Numbered from the stretch's first letter, positions 27,410 through 37,973 are shown. The stretch: 64,000 bases of DNA from Neptuniibacter halophilus (GCF_030295765.1 NZ_AP027292.1:124001-188000), one strand, 5' to 3'. The notes: generated by a model from the sequence alone, not told the origin. Numbers and translations are program-made.

Positions 27410-28623
27410 AGTCTTTATTTATTACTTTAATATTATTATTTAGCAATGCAGTTTTTAGTGCCTCAGACCCGCTTTATAAAAAGGTGTGTAATCCAGCCTA
27501 TAAAGACCGGGTTGCTATTGTAAATGCTGCTTTACAAGGAAAAGAAAGCTATACAAAAAAAATTTCTCAATACAAGCTAAGTAATAGTGAACAAAAAGTT
27601 TTAAATACTTGTGTTATAAATTTCTTAGAGGAAGGACTGACCGGACTAAACCAAAAAAGCCCCCTGTTTAGTGGAAATATAGAGGGCTCTATCATTATGC
27701 TTTTGGATTTTGGAGTTCATCCAGGACACAAATATTCATGGAGCCTGAGTCCTTTTTCTTCTATCGACAAGCTAAAACCTCATTTAAGTTCAGGTTCTCA
27801 TATCGATATTTGGAATAAATACTTAATCCCCCTATTGAGTGATGATATCGATGAATCCATACGTTTTAATATGCTGGTTTCAGGTCTGACCAGAAATAAC
27901 CCTCATAAGATCATAGCATTAGCTGAAAACGGAATGAGCCTTAGTTTTTCCAGAGAGTTTTACTCATTAGCTAATCCAAAGCGCCCCGATATGCAGTACA
28001 TGGAAGCATTGATTCGACATGTCATGTTTTCTCCCTACGCAGATGTGGATGCATACCGACAGGCGTTTAATGCATTGAGAAAGAAAGGGCTTAAATACTA
28101 CGATATGGGCCATGGTTATGATCTTTTTAAACTCAAGGAATTAGTTAAAAAGAACTATGACCTTTCATTTGAATATGTAAAATATTTAGCTCATAACGGT
28201 GTTCAGGTGCACTTAAAACCTGTAGATGAATTTGGAAAGAATCGGCAGGATGAACTAAGTCAATCCACTGAATTAAATACCTTATTTGATAGGTATAAGG
28301 AACTGAATTCTCAGTTAGAAAAAGTGGTTAAACCTACCGATCATAGTCCTGTTACACAGTGGTTTCGAAGTGTTTCAAGCAATGATGTAGCAATGGTTAG
28401 AACTCTAAACGGAGTTGTGAATATTGATACTGAAAATGATTTAGGTAGTACTGCTTTGATCATTGCTGCGGAGAAAGGTTATTTAGATCTTGTAAAATAC
28501 CTCGTGCAAAACGGCGCCGAACTGAAAACTAAAGACCTTATGGAGCTTGATGCGTATCAAGCAGCCATCAACAATGGGCATGAGGATGTGGCTGGATATA
28601 TCAAAAACTCTATGAGCTACTAA
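27406..28623 (+). CDS. Exported ankyrin-repeat protein coupled to the giant protein
   Basis: A 405-residue protein with a signal peptide (about 1-19, ending VFSAS). Most of the chain is unassigned helical sequence. The last 60 residues form ankyrin-type repeats: STALIIAAEKGYLDLVKYLV at about 348-367 followed by a second unit, DAYQAAINNGHEDVAGYI. Its ATG overlaps the upstream stop by four bases, so the two proteins are likely made in fixed ratio and may bind each other in the periplasm or outside. In several effector systems small ankyrin proteins act as partners or immunity factors; that is only an analogy here. Confidence 0.85.
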   Translation: MKSLFITLILLFSNAVFSASDPLYKKVCNPAYKDRVAIVNAALQGKESYTKKISQYKLSNSEQKVLNTCVINFLEEGLTGLNQKSPLFSGNIEGSIIMLLDFGVHPGHKYSWSLSPFSSIDKLKPHLSSGSHIDIWNKYLIPLLSDDIDESIRFNMLVSGLTRNNPHKIIALAENGMSLSFSREFYSLANPKRPDMQYMEALIRHVMFSPYADVDAYRQAFNALRKKGLKYYDMGHGYDLFKLKELVKKNYDLSFEYVKYLAHNGVQVHLKPVDEFGKNRQDELSQSTELNTLFDRYKELNSQLEKVVKPTDHSPVTQWFRSVSSNDVAMVRTLNGVVNIDTENDLGSTALIIAAEKGYLDLVKYLVQNGAELKTKDLMELDAYQAAINNGHEDVAGYIKNSMSY

Positions 28624-28798
28624 GGTAAGACAGGAAGGTAAGTCGTCTTATGAGCTATGTAACAAGAATTGGTATGATATCGTCTTTAAACTATCTAAAA
28701 AAGCTATGCATCTCCTGTGTCGTAATATAATTGTTTCAGCCAATGCTTTTCATCGCTATACATTAAGAAATAATAATTTTTCAACCCTAGGCCCTGAT

Positions 28799-29764
28799 AT
28801 GAAACTAAATTCTGGATCTCTGGTACTTGTCTCTGCCCTACTGGCTATTTCATCAGAAAGCTTTGCATCTGACTGGGGTTATATAGATAAACAGGGAACC
28901 GTGGTCATTAATGCGAAGTTTGATGGTGCGAAGCCCTTTTCTGAAGGTCTTGCTCCTGTATTGTTAGGTGAAAAATGGGGCTACATTGATCGTTCAGGCA
29001 ATGTAATTATCGCATCAGAGTTTGACACCGCCATTCCCTTCCATGAGGGTTTAGCCGCTGTTCTGAAAGATGGCTCATGGGGCTACATAAAACCTGATGG
29101 CAGTTTCAAATTAAAACCCTCATATGCAAACGCCTGGCCCTTTACCGAAGGGGTCGCCCGAGTAAGCTCTAAACAAGCACCCCGAAATTACTTTTTTATC
29201 GATCAAGACGGCAAACGCATTATTTCCCCCAAACAAAACTGGGATTTCAATGGAGATCCTACGGACCCGTTCTCTGATGGCCTTGCAATGGTTGGTGTCG
29301 ATTATTCATATAAAACCAAATACGGCTTTATTGACCATAGTGGAGCCTGGGCGATAAGTTCAGAATATGATGGAGTAGGTAGCTTTAGCGGAGGGTTGGC
29401 CCCATTTTGGAAAGGTGGGCTGGTTGGTTACTTTGATCACCAGGCCCAGCCAGTAATCCCCCCTATTTACCATTACGGGCATAACTTTTCTGAAGGCCTG
29501 GCTTTAGTCCAAAACTCTAAAGGTAAATGGGAGTTTATCGATATCAGAGGAAACGTCATCTTTTCGATAGATGGCGACGGATATGGACTATGGCCTGCGC
29601 CGGGTATTGATTATTTGAATTGGGGGTTCTCAGAAGGTTTAGCTCCTGTCTACTTATCTGATCAATGGGTTTTTGTTGATAAAACAGGGAAAACGGTTAT
29701 TGATGGCTCCTATAGCTCTCTTTTACCTTTTTCAGAGGGCCTTGCCCCAGTGGAATTTAAATGA
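28799..29764 (+). CDS. Secreted WG-repeat protein
   Basis: A 321-residue protein made almost wholly of about eight WG (KWG) repeats after a signal peptide (1-22, ending SESFAS). Units read DWGYIDKQGTVVI, KWGYIDRSGNVII, SWGYIKPDG and so on to WVFVDKTGKTVI, each followed by a F..A.PFSEGLAPV-type segment. WG repeats form beta-rich surfaces probably used in protein binding. The frame is open 31 codons further upstream, but the signal peptide fixes the ATG at 28799. It lies 175 bases after the ankyrin gene, and its stop overlaps the next start. Confidence 0.88.
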   Translation: MKLNSGSLVLVSALLAISSESFASDWGYIDKQGTVVINAKFDGAKPFSEGLAPVLLGEKWGYIDRSGNVIIASEFDTAIPFHEGLAAVLKDGSWGYIKPDGSFKLKPSYANAWPFTEGVARVSSKQAPRNYFFIDQDGKRIISPKQNWDFNGDPTDPFSDGLAMVGVDYSYKTKYGFIDHSGAWAISSEYDGVGSFSGGLAPFWKGGLVGYFDHQAQPVIPPIYHYGHNFSEGLALVQNSKGKWEFIDIRGNVIFSIDGDGYGLWPAPGIDYLNWGFSEGLAPVYLSDQWVFVDKTGKTVIDGSYSSLLPFSEGLAPVEFK

Positions 29765-30204
29765 TGAAAATAAGAGTAAGTAACTTTCTTCCCCACTTAA
29801 AAGCAGCTCCGGTTTTGCTTTTATTCTGTATCACATCAGCAAACGGATCGGAAAAAGACCACCATAAGTTACCGCTGTTTTATATTCAGAACACTGTAAA
29901 AGAAGTAACTAATAGCAACACCCTTGAGGAAAAGTTTTCTCTGATTAACGATCTCAGGGAATCTTTACAAAAACATTTCACAGAGCTTGAGGGATCGATG
30001 CCTACACAAGTCCGCCTAGACTATCTGAGTGTTATGGAAGTATTTCTCCCAGCTATTCCAACAAACGAAATTTTCATGCAAGAAGATTGTGATTTATATT
30101 GGCAAACTTACACAAACCCGGATGGCATAATCTCCGCAACATCTGAGTCAGAGAAAGAAATCGGCAAACTTCTTTCCAGTATATGCCCCGGACTTAATAA
30201 CTGA
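29761..30204 (+). CDS. Small secreted protein, paired with the WG-repeat protein
   Basis: A 147-residue protein with a signal peptide (about 1-29, ending SANGS), a helical middle and two cysteines near the C-terminus. The start overlaps the WG gene stop (ATGATG), so the two are coupled. No family recognised. Its helical middle (TLEEKFSLINDLRESL) has the same spacing and feel as the protein encoded at 30602-31024 (TFEKKQQALITLEYDL), and both end with a Cys-containing segment, so they may be distant paralogues. Confidence 0.7.
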   Translation: MMKIRVSNFLPHLKAAPVLLLFCITSANGSEKDHHKLPLFYIQNTVKEVTNSNTLEEKFSLINDLRESLQKHFTELEGSMPTQVRLDYLSVMEVFLPAIPTNEIFMQEDCDLYWQTYTNPDGIISATSESEKEIGKLLSSICPGLNN

Positions 30205-30220
30205 GATAAGTGGGATTGGG

Positions 30221-30592
30221 TTAAAATTCAGGGTATTTTATACAGTGTTTGGTACCAGAACCGTTCAATGCGTAGCAGGTATATTCATCACCTGATTGCC
30301 CCTGAGACATTACATCCACTACCTCTCCATTGATCGAGACTTTTATGTCTGTTTCGGGACCAACCTGCTCCATGATCTGTGTTTTATCCGCTAATACCCA
30401 CTTGATCATATAGTCATTGGCACTAGCGCAAACTTTAACCTGGCAAGCAATCGCCTTCTCTTCCTGACCAGTTACCACTTTGCAAACACCTTCTCCTGAA
30501 TCACATCCAGCATGAGTATGCGAAGAGATGAACACAGGTATAAGGATAGTCAGGTATTTCTGAGGCTGTAATCTTCCTAACAGGCTGTTCAA
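30221..30592 (-). CDS. Small cysteine-rich secreted protein
   Basis: A 123-residue protein with a signal peptide (about 1-28, ending HTHAG) and six or more cysteines in the mature part (CDSGEGVCK, ACQVKVC, YTCYALNG, KHCIKYPEF), suggesting a disulfide-stabilised periplasmic or extracellular domain. No family recognised. It is the last gene of the leftward unit and converges with the rightward unit, with 16 bases between stop codons. The short C-terminal phrase SGTKHCIKYPEF faintly resembles SGCSKHFLYYPEY in the lipoprotein encoded at 31509-32612. Confidence 0.7.
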   Translation of the reverse strand: MNSLLGRLQPQKYLTILIPVFISSHTHAGCDSGEGVCKVVTGQEEKAIACQVKVCASANDYMIKWVLADKTQIMEQVGPETDIKVSINGEVVDVMSQGQSGDEYTCYALNGSGTKHCIKYPEF

Positions 30593-30601
30593 AATATCCC
30601 C

Positions 30602-31024
30602 CTAACTAAAATCGTCTGAATCAAAAAAGCACAAATGATGCACAATGTCGTATACAACACGATACATCCCATAGGGAGGTGACATATCTGTTTCAGACAC
30701 TGAGCTACCGCCTTTCTCTAATCGATCCAGTGCTTGCAGGCAACTCTCTGAATCCAGAGTATTAAGCTCAGCATGGGCTAACGCAGCAACTAGTTCCTGA
30801 TAATCATAGTGCTCACTTAGCTGATCTGACTCATCCAATTTAAAGAGATCATATTCCAAAGTGATTAGAGCCTGTTGCTTCTTTTCAAAAGTAGGTGAGG
30901 TTTCAACCTTAAACAGTGTTTCCTGCAACATTACCTCAATAGGGTCTTCCCCACCTGATCCTGCCAGCAGTTTAACTGGCATAAAGAGCACAATAGCTAG
31001 AACAAGGTTCTTATATAGGTTCAT
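30602..31024 (-). CDS. Small secreted helical protein
   Basis: A 140-residue protein with a signal peptide (about 1-21, ending KLLAG), an acidic helical body and two cysteines (SESCLQALDRLE and HHLCFF). No known family. It may be a distant paralogue of the protein encoded at 29761-30204 on the opposite strand. It lies nine bases before the cysteine-rich protein gene and five after the membrane protein gene, so all four leftward genes appear to form one operon. Confidence 0.7.
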   Translation of the reverse strand: MNLYKNLVLAIVLFMPVKLLAGSGGEDPIEVMLQETLFKVETSPTFEKKQQALITLEYDLFKLDESDQLSEHYDYQELVAALAHAELNTLDSESCLQALDRLEKGGSSVSETDMSPPYGMYRVVYDIVHHLCFFDSDDFS

Positions 31025-31028
31025 TAGT

Positions 31029-31502
31029 TCATTCCCCCATTGTTTTCAGGACTCGGAGTCTGAAGAAGAGAGCAGCTAGGAGTAATAGCATCGCGATGAA
31101 GCCTGAAGTGATAGCCATGTTTTCAAAATAAGGGGTAAAGATGGTTATGGCAGCCCCCAGCCCGAAAAGATTGACTATTACAGAAAGAGAGATGGAAATC
31201 AGTATGATCTTTTTACGGAAATAAGCGACAAAAGGGGACAGGAAAAGAATCACTACTGTTGTGAATATAACCAAGGCTAGCATCAAAACGTTCTCTAACC
31301 CGATTTTCATTACAAGATAAAGTCCGTAGATAGGTATCCATGACTCCCCATCGATCTGAATCGATGGTCTACCGATAGTCAGTCGTCCAAAGTGAGGATC
31401 TGCAGGCAAAAGTAATACGGGCGAGATCAGGAAGTAGCAGTATAAGGCAACACCAAAAATTGAGAGCAGCAACGTGATATTTCTATAAGGTGCTTTGTGC
31501 AT
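31029..31502 (-). CDS. Small integral membrane protein
   Basis: A 157-residue protein with four probable transmembrane helices (about 8-30, 64-84, 96-118 and 126-146) and a conserved-looking periplasmic loop after helix 1 (DPHFGRLTIGRPSIQIDGES). No family recognised. The position between a lipoprotein gene and two small secreted protein genes suggests the products act together at the cell envelope. Confidence 0.7.
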   Translation of the reverse strand: MHKAPYRNITLLLSIFGVALYCYFLISPVLLLPADPHFGRLTIGRPSIQIDGESWIPIYGLYLVMKIGLENVLMLALVIFTTVVILFLSPFVAYFRKKIILISISLSVIVNLFGLGAAITIFTPYFENMAITSGFIAMLLLLAALFFRLRVLKTMGE

Positions 31503-31508
31503 AGCTGA

Positions 31509-32612
31509 TTACCGCTCGACCCTTCTGATCACTTGGCTATTCATATCAAATTCAAACGCTTCCCATGTCCCCCAATGTGAGCAGTAGGTACACAGCTCCA
31601 AACTAATCTTAGAGGAAGACAGTGATGTGTATTCAGGATAGTAGAGAAAGTGTTTCGAGCACCCAGAAGGAATACTATACAGGTGAAACCAGCTATCTGT
31701 TTCATTCACATGCAGCAGATCTACACCCGCACTGTCACAATCATGAATAAACTCGAGTCGATGAATTTCGTATTCAGGATGTTTTACTACCAATGAGAAT
31801 TGGCTGTAACTGGGTAAGCAGCTCCGTTCGTAAATCTCATCATCCTGCCCCACCTCACAATCAGGCACATTGTAATAGCCGTTATATCGCTCAAAGTGTT
31901 CTAGGATAGAAGCTCGAGGATCACTGCTTAGCTCTGTGACTTGTAAAGTATCATTAAGGTCTGACCTTCCCTGCTTACCCTTTAGAGGGGTCAGACTTTC
32001 AATCAACTGCTGTTCCGCTTTGACAGCCTCTACGCTCAACTGTTTGTAGGCATCGATCAAATCTACACAACCCTTAGTCGTTAAGAAGCCCTCAGTGACT
32101 TCCTTATACTCAACGCGCTTATGCTTTTGATCGTAAAAAACATAAAATAAATCATCCGGGCGGGCGGCATTTACCGTCCCAGAGTAGTTACCCGCAAATA
32201 TCAGGCTCATATTTCCATTCGATTCCCGTAAGCAGTACCCCCTGAAAGACACATAGTCATATGAGGCTTCAGGCCCAGGGATATCTTCAGAAGCAAATGT
32301 TCCCTCTCTGCCATTAATAGCGAAAACAGTCACATCATTCCAACTAAGTGCTGCACTACTTATCATGCTGCTCTCACCAGCAGCAATCATCTCTGCATCA
32401 TCGTCATACACAGAGACCGCAATGATATTTAGTTGGTCATTCGCTGTGCTAAAAGGGCCTTCTACCTGAATTGTCCCGGTTTCTACATGAATATCGACAG
32501 AGCTGGAGGGAACAGTTGTTAAGGGCTGACAGCCTGATACTAAAAGGAGACTCATCATTGAAAACAACACAAGAAAGAACTGGGATGAATTACGGCTAAC
32601 TGTCTGGACCAT
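31509..32612 (-). CDS. Putative outer membrane or periplasmic lipoprotein
   Basis: A 367-residue lipoprotein with lipobox LLVSGC near residue 28. The mature protein is beta-rich with acidic patches and several cysteines; the last third contains CDSAGVDLLHVNETDSW and CTYCSHWGTWEAFEF. The frame extends to 32657, but AGGA six bases before the ATG at 32612 and the signal peptide favour this start. No family recognised. First gene of the leftward four-gene unit of the island. Confidence 0.75.
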   Translation of the reverse strand: MVQTVSRNSSQFFLVLFSMMSLLLVSGCQPLTTVPSSSVDIHVETGTIQVEGPFSTANDQLNIIAVSVYDDDAEMIAAGESSMISSAALSWNDVTVFAINGREGTFASEDIPGPEASYDYVSFRGYCLRESNGNMSLIFAGNYSGTVNAARPDDLFYVFYDQKHKRVEYKEVTEGFLTTKGCVDLIDAYKQLSVEAVKAEQQLIESLTPLKGKQGRSDLNDTLQVTELSSDPRASILEHFERYNGYYNVPDCEVGQDDEIYERSCLPSYSQFSLVVKHPEYEIHRLEFIHDCDSAGVDLLHVNETDSWFHLYSIPSGCSKHFLYYPEYTSLSSSKISLELCTYCSHWGTWEAFEFDMNSQVIRRVER

Positions 32613-32779
32613 TTCCATTCCTAAAATCCATTCATAACGGGTGTCATCAGACACCATGGAAGATGTACGGAAGGTTAACTATATTGCTTTTAAGCAACAA
32701 AGCGTAAGCATCTCAGGTTATATTCATAAACTGACTATAATTATCAGCTAATAAACCGAACACATGCGATACTTATGAA

Positions 32780-33193
32780 AGAGACTGTAGATAAAACTGT
32801 GTAACTGCCTATTACAGAGCCAGCAATGGCTAAGGATAGGCAGTATGGATAAGAAACAACTCGAAACCCTCGCTCGTGAGGCCGCCAAAAGCATCAAAAC
32901 TGAAAGTGACCTTAATGTCTTCAGGCAGATGCTGACCAAAGTCACCGTGGAAACCGCCCTCAATGCCGAGCTGAATGATCATCTGGGTTATGATAGGCAC
33001 GGTAAAAGCCCATCGGATAACAGCCGTAACGGCCACTTCATCAAGACCCTACGTACTGAAGACGGCCAGTTCGAGATCGATGCACCACGAGATCGGGATG
33101 GCAGTTTTCAACCTCAGCTAGTCAAAAAGCAGCAGACTCGCTTTACGTCAATGGATGACAAGATTTTGAGCCTATATGCCAAGGGGATGACCG
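32780..33193 (+). mobile_element. Truncated IS256-family insertion sequence (left end only)
   Basis: The sequence starts GAGACTGTAGATAAAACTGT, which has the form of an IS256-family terminal inverted repeat. It carries the beginning of a transposase. Homology stops at about 33193, in the middle of the gene, and no right inverted repeat follows, so most of the element has been deleted. Confidence 0.75.
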
Positions 33194-33219
33194 CCCACCC
33201 TGTTATTGATAGATACTGA
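32845..33219 (+). pseudogene. IS256-family transposase, N-terminal fragment
   Basis: 124 codons, of which about 116 match the start of IS256-type (mutator) transposases: MDKKQLETLAREAAKSIK, HLGYDRHGKSPSDNSRNG and EIDAPRDRDGSFQPQLVKK are typical, ending at MDDKILSLYAKGMT. The remaining eight codons are unrelated sequence up to a stop. Full-length transposases are about 400 residues with a DDE catalytic triad that is entirely missing here, so it cannot be active. Confidence 0.85.
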
Positions 33220-33230
33220 AGAAGCCGAAG

Positions 33231-33515
33231 GTGGCGGTATTTTCAGAGAGGGGTTATCAGTTCGCAGTAGAAAAAGTACGTTATAGGCAGCATGGTGCTT
33301 TTCACTCTGTAACACTTTACTTTAACCACCCTGTAGTAGAAAGGCTGAAAATTGTATCGACACAACACCCTCGAGAGATCTATGTTTATCAGCTACAACA
33401 ACAAACAGCAGGGGAAGGCTTCTGGGAAACACTGGAGAGCGCCTTAAACTCGGTTCAGCATATTGGTGGACAGATGTTCACTATTAAGCCAACAGCAAAA
33501 CACTATTACGATTAA
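33231..33515 (+). CDS. Hypothetical protein, possibly the 3' part of a gene cut by the IS deletion
   Basis: 94 codons opening with GTG (33231), with no convincing ribosome binding site, 38 bases after the point where transposase homology ends. The product is soluble-looking (VEKVRYRQHGAFHSVTLYF; YVYQLQQQTAGEGFWETLES) with no known motif. Its position right at the broken IS suggests a truncated gene whose 5' end was lost in the same event. It is followed after 18 bases by the next hypothetical gene. Confidence 0.5.
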   Translation: MAVFSERGYQFAVEKVRYRQHGAFHSVTLYFNHPVVERLKIVSTQHPREIYVYQLQQQTAGEGFWETLESALNSVQHIGGQMFTIKPTAKHYYD

Positions 33516-33533
33516 GGGAGGTAAAAGGAATTT

Positions 33534-34238
33534 ATGCTTGATTATTTGTGTATTCCTGCAGAATACCTGACTGCTGATGAGAACCTCAAAACTAGCCCCA
33601 TAGTCGATTCTCAGAACCGGGGTTGGCACTGTGGTAAGCCACCTGAATTGACGCCGAAGATTCAAGACAGCTTAAGTTCAGAGTATGCATATGCTGCATG
33701 GGAACTGAATTGCCTTAAGAGACTATTGGATCAGCTACATGTACCCACACCTGGGATGTTCGGTGGCTGGCCTACGGAGATCAGCGAGGTCTACAGTCTG
33801 GCGACAAAGATTAAAGCAGAATCCCAAGATTCATTAGCTATGGCTTTGGCCAATGTAGAAATACCAAACATAGATCAATCCATCAATCTTAATGCACTTC
33901 GATCTACACAATTACCCCTTTCAACACTCAGCAAAGATGAACGCAAGACTCTTTTAAAACATGCCAAAAGGGTTTGCAAAAAGCACCGGGAGTACGGTTC
34001 AGAAAAATACTTCTCAGGTGAATTCCGCCAAAACCGAGAGAACTATGCCAAAGATATCATTCGGGCTGCAGACTACGCTCTGGACCTGATTGAAGCCATT
34101 CCACGTAATTCTCTCTCTGTTGAGACAATTCAGTACATTCTTGAACATGGTGAGCACACCTACCTAGAGGAGTATGAAGATATGGAGGGGTTTGCTATCG
34201 GGACCCTAAGATGTATCCAACATGAGATATCTGAGTAA
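33534..34238 (+). CDS. Hypothetical cytoplasmic protein
   Basis: A 234-residue protein without signal peptide or membrane segment, mostly helical, with many acidic and basic residues (LSKDERKTLLKHAKRVCKKH; VETIQYILEHGEHTYLEEYE). No family recognised. AGGAGG-like sequence (GGGAGG, positions 33516-33521) precedes the ATG. Together with the preceding 94-codon gene it forms the last rightward unit of the AT-rich island. Confidence 0.65.
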   Translation: MLDYLCIPAEYLTADENLKTSPIVDSQNRGWHCGKPPELTPKIQDSLSSEYAYAAWELNCLKRLLDQLHVPTPGMFGGWPTEISEVYSLATKIKAESQDSLAMALANVEIPNIDQSINLNALRSTQLPLSTLSKDERKTLLKHAKRVCKKHREYGSEKYFSGEFRQNRENYAKDIIRAADYALDLIEAIPRNSLSVETIQYILEHGEHTYLEEYEDMEGFAIGTLRCIQHEISE

Positions 34239-34684
34239 CGCGGAAATCGAATCAGACGAGATTCCATCTCCTCATGGAGTGCTGCTATATAGGGTTACAC
34301 TGGGAATCTAGTCTATTATTCGGTCTTGGCTTAACCCTTCTCGTAGACAGAAAGCTGAATTAACAGCTGCTTTTGGCACATTGCAGTCGCCTCTGTTCTG
34401 TTTATCAATTTATTTCACTATATCTGAACTTCAAGACATTCCTTTCGACTCTACTGAGATGCGTGCCTTCCTGAAATGTGAGGGCACGCAGAAACGACCC
34501 GCTGTTACAGGGACTTTAATTCCTTACTTATAAGAAACGGCAGTTCTGCATACGGATGCCCCGCGTACACACGCCCCTAGAACAGTGAGTTGCTTTTTTA
34601 CGCATATACCTGAAGCTGTTTCCCCCGTAAAATAGCGCCCTTTTCAGTAATCCGGGCGTTTACGTCCGCCAATCAGTAACGCCT
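34239..34684. other. Non-coding gap at right edge of the island
   Basis: 446 bases without a supported gene. One imperfect hairpin (TGCGTGCCT at 34460-34468 with AGGGCACGCA at 34481-34490, one bulged base) is visible. No tRNA or clear repeat of the left edge is seen. Base composition returns to the GC-richer background near 34.6 kb. Confidence 0.5.
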
Positions 34685-35308
34685 ATGCCTTTACCTACAC
34701 CTGCTGCGCGTAAACTTAAGCACACCCGCCGTGTTATCTGCGAAGGATATGAGCGGGAAGACGGACTCTGGGATATCGAAGCGTTTCTGCTCGATACCAA
34801 GAGCTTTGATCTGCAGATCCGGGATCTTAACCCGCGTACCCTGCCAGCCGGTGAGGCTCTGCACGGAATGTCGATCCGCATTACCGTGGATCTGGAGCTG
34901 AATATTCTCGATGCCGTGGCGACGATGGATCACACCCCCTTTAAACAGTGTCCGGCCATTGCCAGTGCGTACAGGCAACTGATCGGCCTGAAAATTCAGC
35001 CGGGTTTTACCAAACAAACCAAAGCACTGTTTGCCGGTCGCAGCGGCTGCACACACCTGCTTGAACTGCTTGGCCCGCTGGCTACGGCGGCCTTTCAGTC
35101 AACCCATCAGGAGCGGGAGAAAGCCGCTAATTTCTGGCAGGACAGCGATGAACGCCCCCCGCTGCTGGACACCTGTCATGCGCTGGCGGCGGATGGCCCT
35201 ATTGTGAAGAAGCACTGGCCTCACTATCATCAGGGAAATCAACCGGAAGCCATCCCGGTTACCAACCTGGAGCAGGAGCCGCGCTGCAATCAGCCTGAGC
35301 CTGCCTGA
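34685..35308 (+). CDS. DUF2889 domain protein
   Basis: A 207-residue protein with the DUF2889 pattern: HTRRVICEGYEREDGLWDIE at the start, then LHGMSIRITVDLELNILDAV and the C-terminal GCTHLLELLGPLATAAFQST. Function of the family is not established. It lies 14 bases before the isochorismatase-fold hydrolase gene, so the two form an operon that ends at the terminator at 35876. Confidence 0.87.
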   Translation: MPLPTPAARKLKHTRRVICEGYEREDGLWDIEAFLLDTKSFDLQIRDLNPRTLPAGEALHGMSIRITVDLELNILDAVATMDHTPFKQCPAIASAYRQLIGLKIQPGFTKQTKALFAGRSGCTHLLELLGPLATAAFQSTHQEREKAANFWQDSDERPPLLDTCHALAADGPIVKKHWPHYHQGNQPEAIPVTNLEQEPRCNQPEPA

Positions 35309-35322
35309 ACAAGGAAAAGACG

Positions 35323-35868
35323 ATGCTGATTCATCCCAATAAGTCCTGCCTGCTGATTGTCGATATTCAGGAGAAACTGGTTCCGGCCATTCATAACAAA
35401 GAAACGCTGGTAGAAAACACCCGCTGGCTGGCGGAGATTGCCGGCAAGCTGAATGTGCCGGTACTGACGAGTGAACAGTACCCGCAGGGGCTCGGCCATA
35501 CGATTGCCGAAATTGCCGAGGTGGTACCGGCCGAAGGAATCATGGAGAAAGTACATTTTTCCTGCATGTCCGAGCCCGCCTGCAATGAAAAGATCAACGC
35601 CCTGCGTCCCAATCAGGTTGTCGTTGTCGGAATGGAAGCCCATGTCTGTGTGCTGCAGACCGCGCTTCAGCTCAAACAGCAGGCACGTGAGGTGTATGTG
35701 GTGGCAGACTGTGTCTCTTCACGTAATCCGGAAGATAAAGCGCTGGCGCTGGAACGCATGCGTCAGGCTGGTATTTACGTGGTAAGCCGGGAGATGGTGG
35801 CTTTTGAGTGGATGCAGAAAGCCGGAACCGACAGCTTCCGCGAGATTTCAAAAAACTATATCCGCTGA
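35323..35868 (+). CDS. Isochorismatase-family cysteine hydrolase
   Basis: A 181-residue isochorismatase-fold hydrolase. The catalytic triad is visible as D14 (LIVDIQEKL), K76 (GIMEKVHFSC) and C109 (GMEAHVCVLQT). This resembles the YcaC/nicotinamidase-related group that acts on amides or esters of small acids; the substrate is not known. Cytoplasmic. It closely follows the DUF2889 gene. Confidence 0.9.
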   Translation: MLIHPNKSCLLIVDIQEKLVPAIHNKETLVENTRWLAEIAGKLNVPVLTSEQYPQGLGHTIAEIAEVVPAEGIMEKVHFSCMSEPACNEKINALRPNQVVVVGMEAHVCVLQTALQLKQQAREVYVVADCVSSRNPEDKALALERMRQAGIYVVSREMVAFEWMQKAGTDSFREISKNYIR

Positions 35869-35875
35869 TTCGGTG

Positions 35876-35906
35876 AAGCTGGCCGGGTAACACCGCCAGC
35901 TTTTTT
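35876..35906 (+). terminator. Terminator of the DUF2889-hydrolase operon
   Basis: Stem AAGCTGGC/GCCAGCTT followed by a run of T, eight bases after the hydrolase stop codon. Confidence 0.85.
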
Positions 35907-36023
35907 CAGACAAAACACCTTCCGTTTACGTAAACTACCCTATACAGGTATTCCCTTATTGTTTATTATCAGGCGATAACAGGTCTGGTGATCTATTCGA
36001 CAATAATTAGAACGGAAAAGATT

Positions 36024-37973
<1,950 letters not shown>

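Larger units (their letters stand above)
23400..34300. other. AT-rich genomic island of exported proteins
   Basis: The stretch between the solute-binding protein gene and the DUF2889 gene differs from both flanks: it is visibly AT-rich, its codon use favours A/T third positions, most of its products have signal peptides, and it contains a broken IS256-type element. Genes before 30.2 kb run rightwards and those from 30.2 to 32.6 kb run leftwards, converging at about 30.21 kb. I see no integrase, tRNA or direct repeats at the edges, so boundaries are approximate and the mode of acquisition is unknown. Confidence 0.6.
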
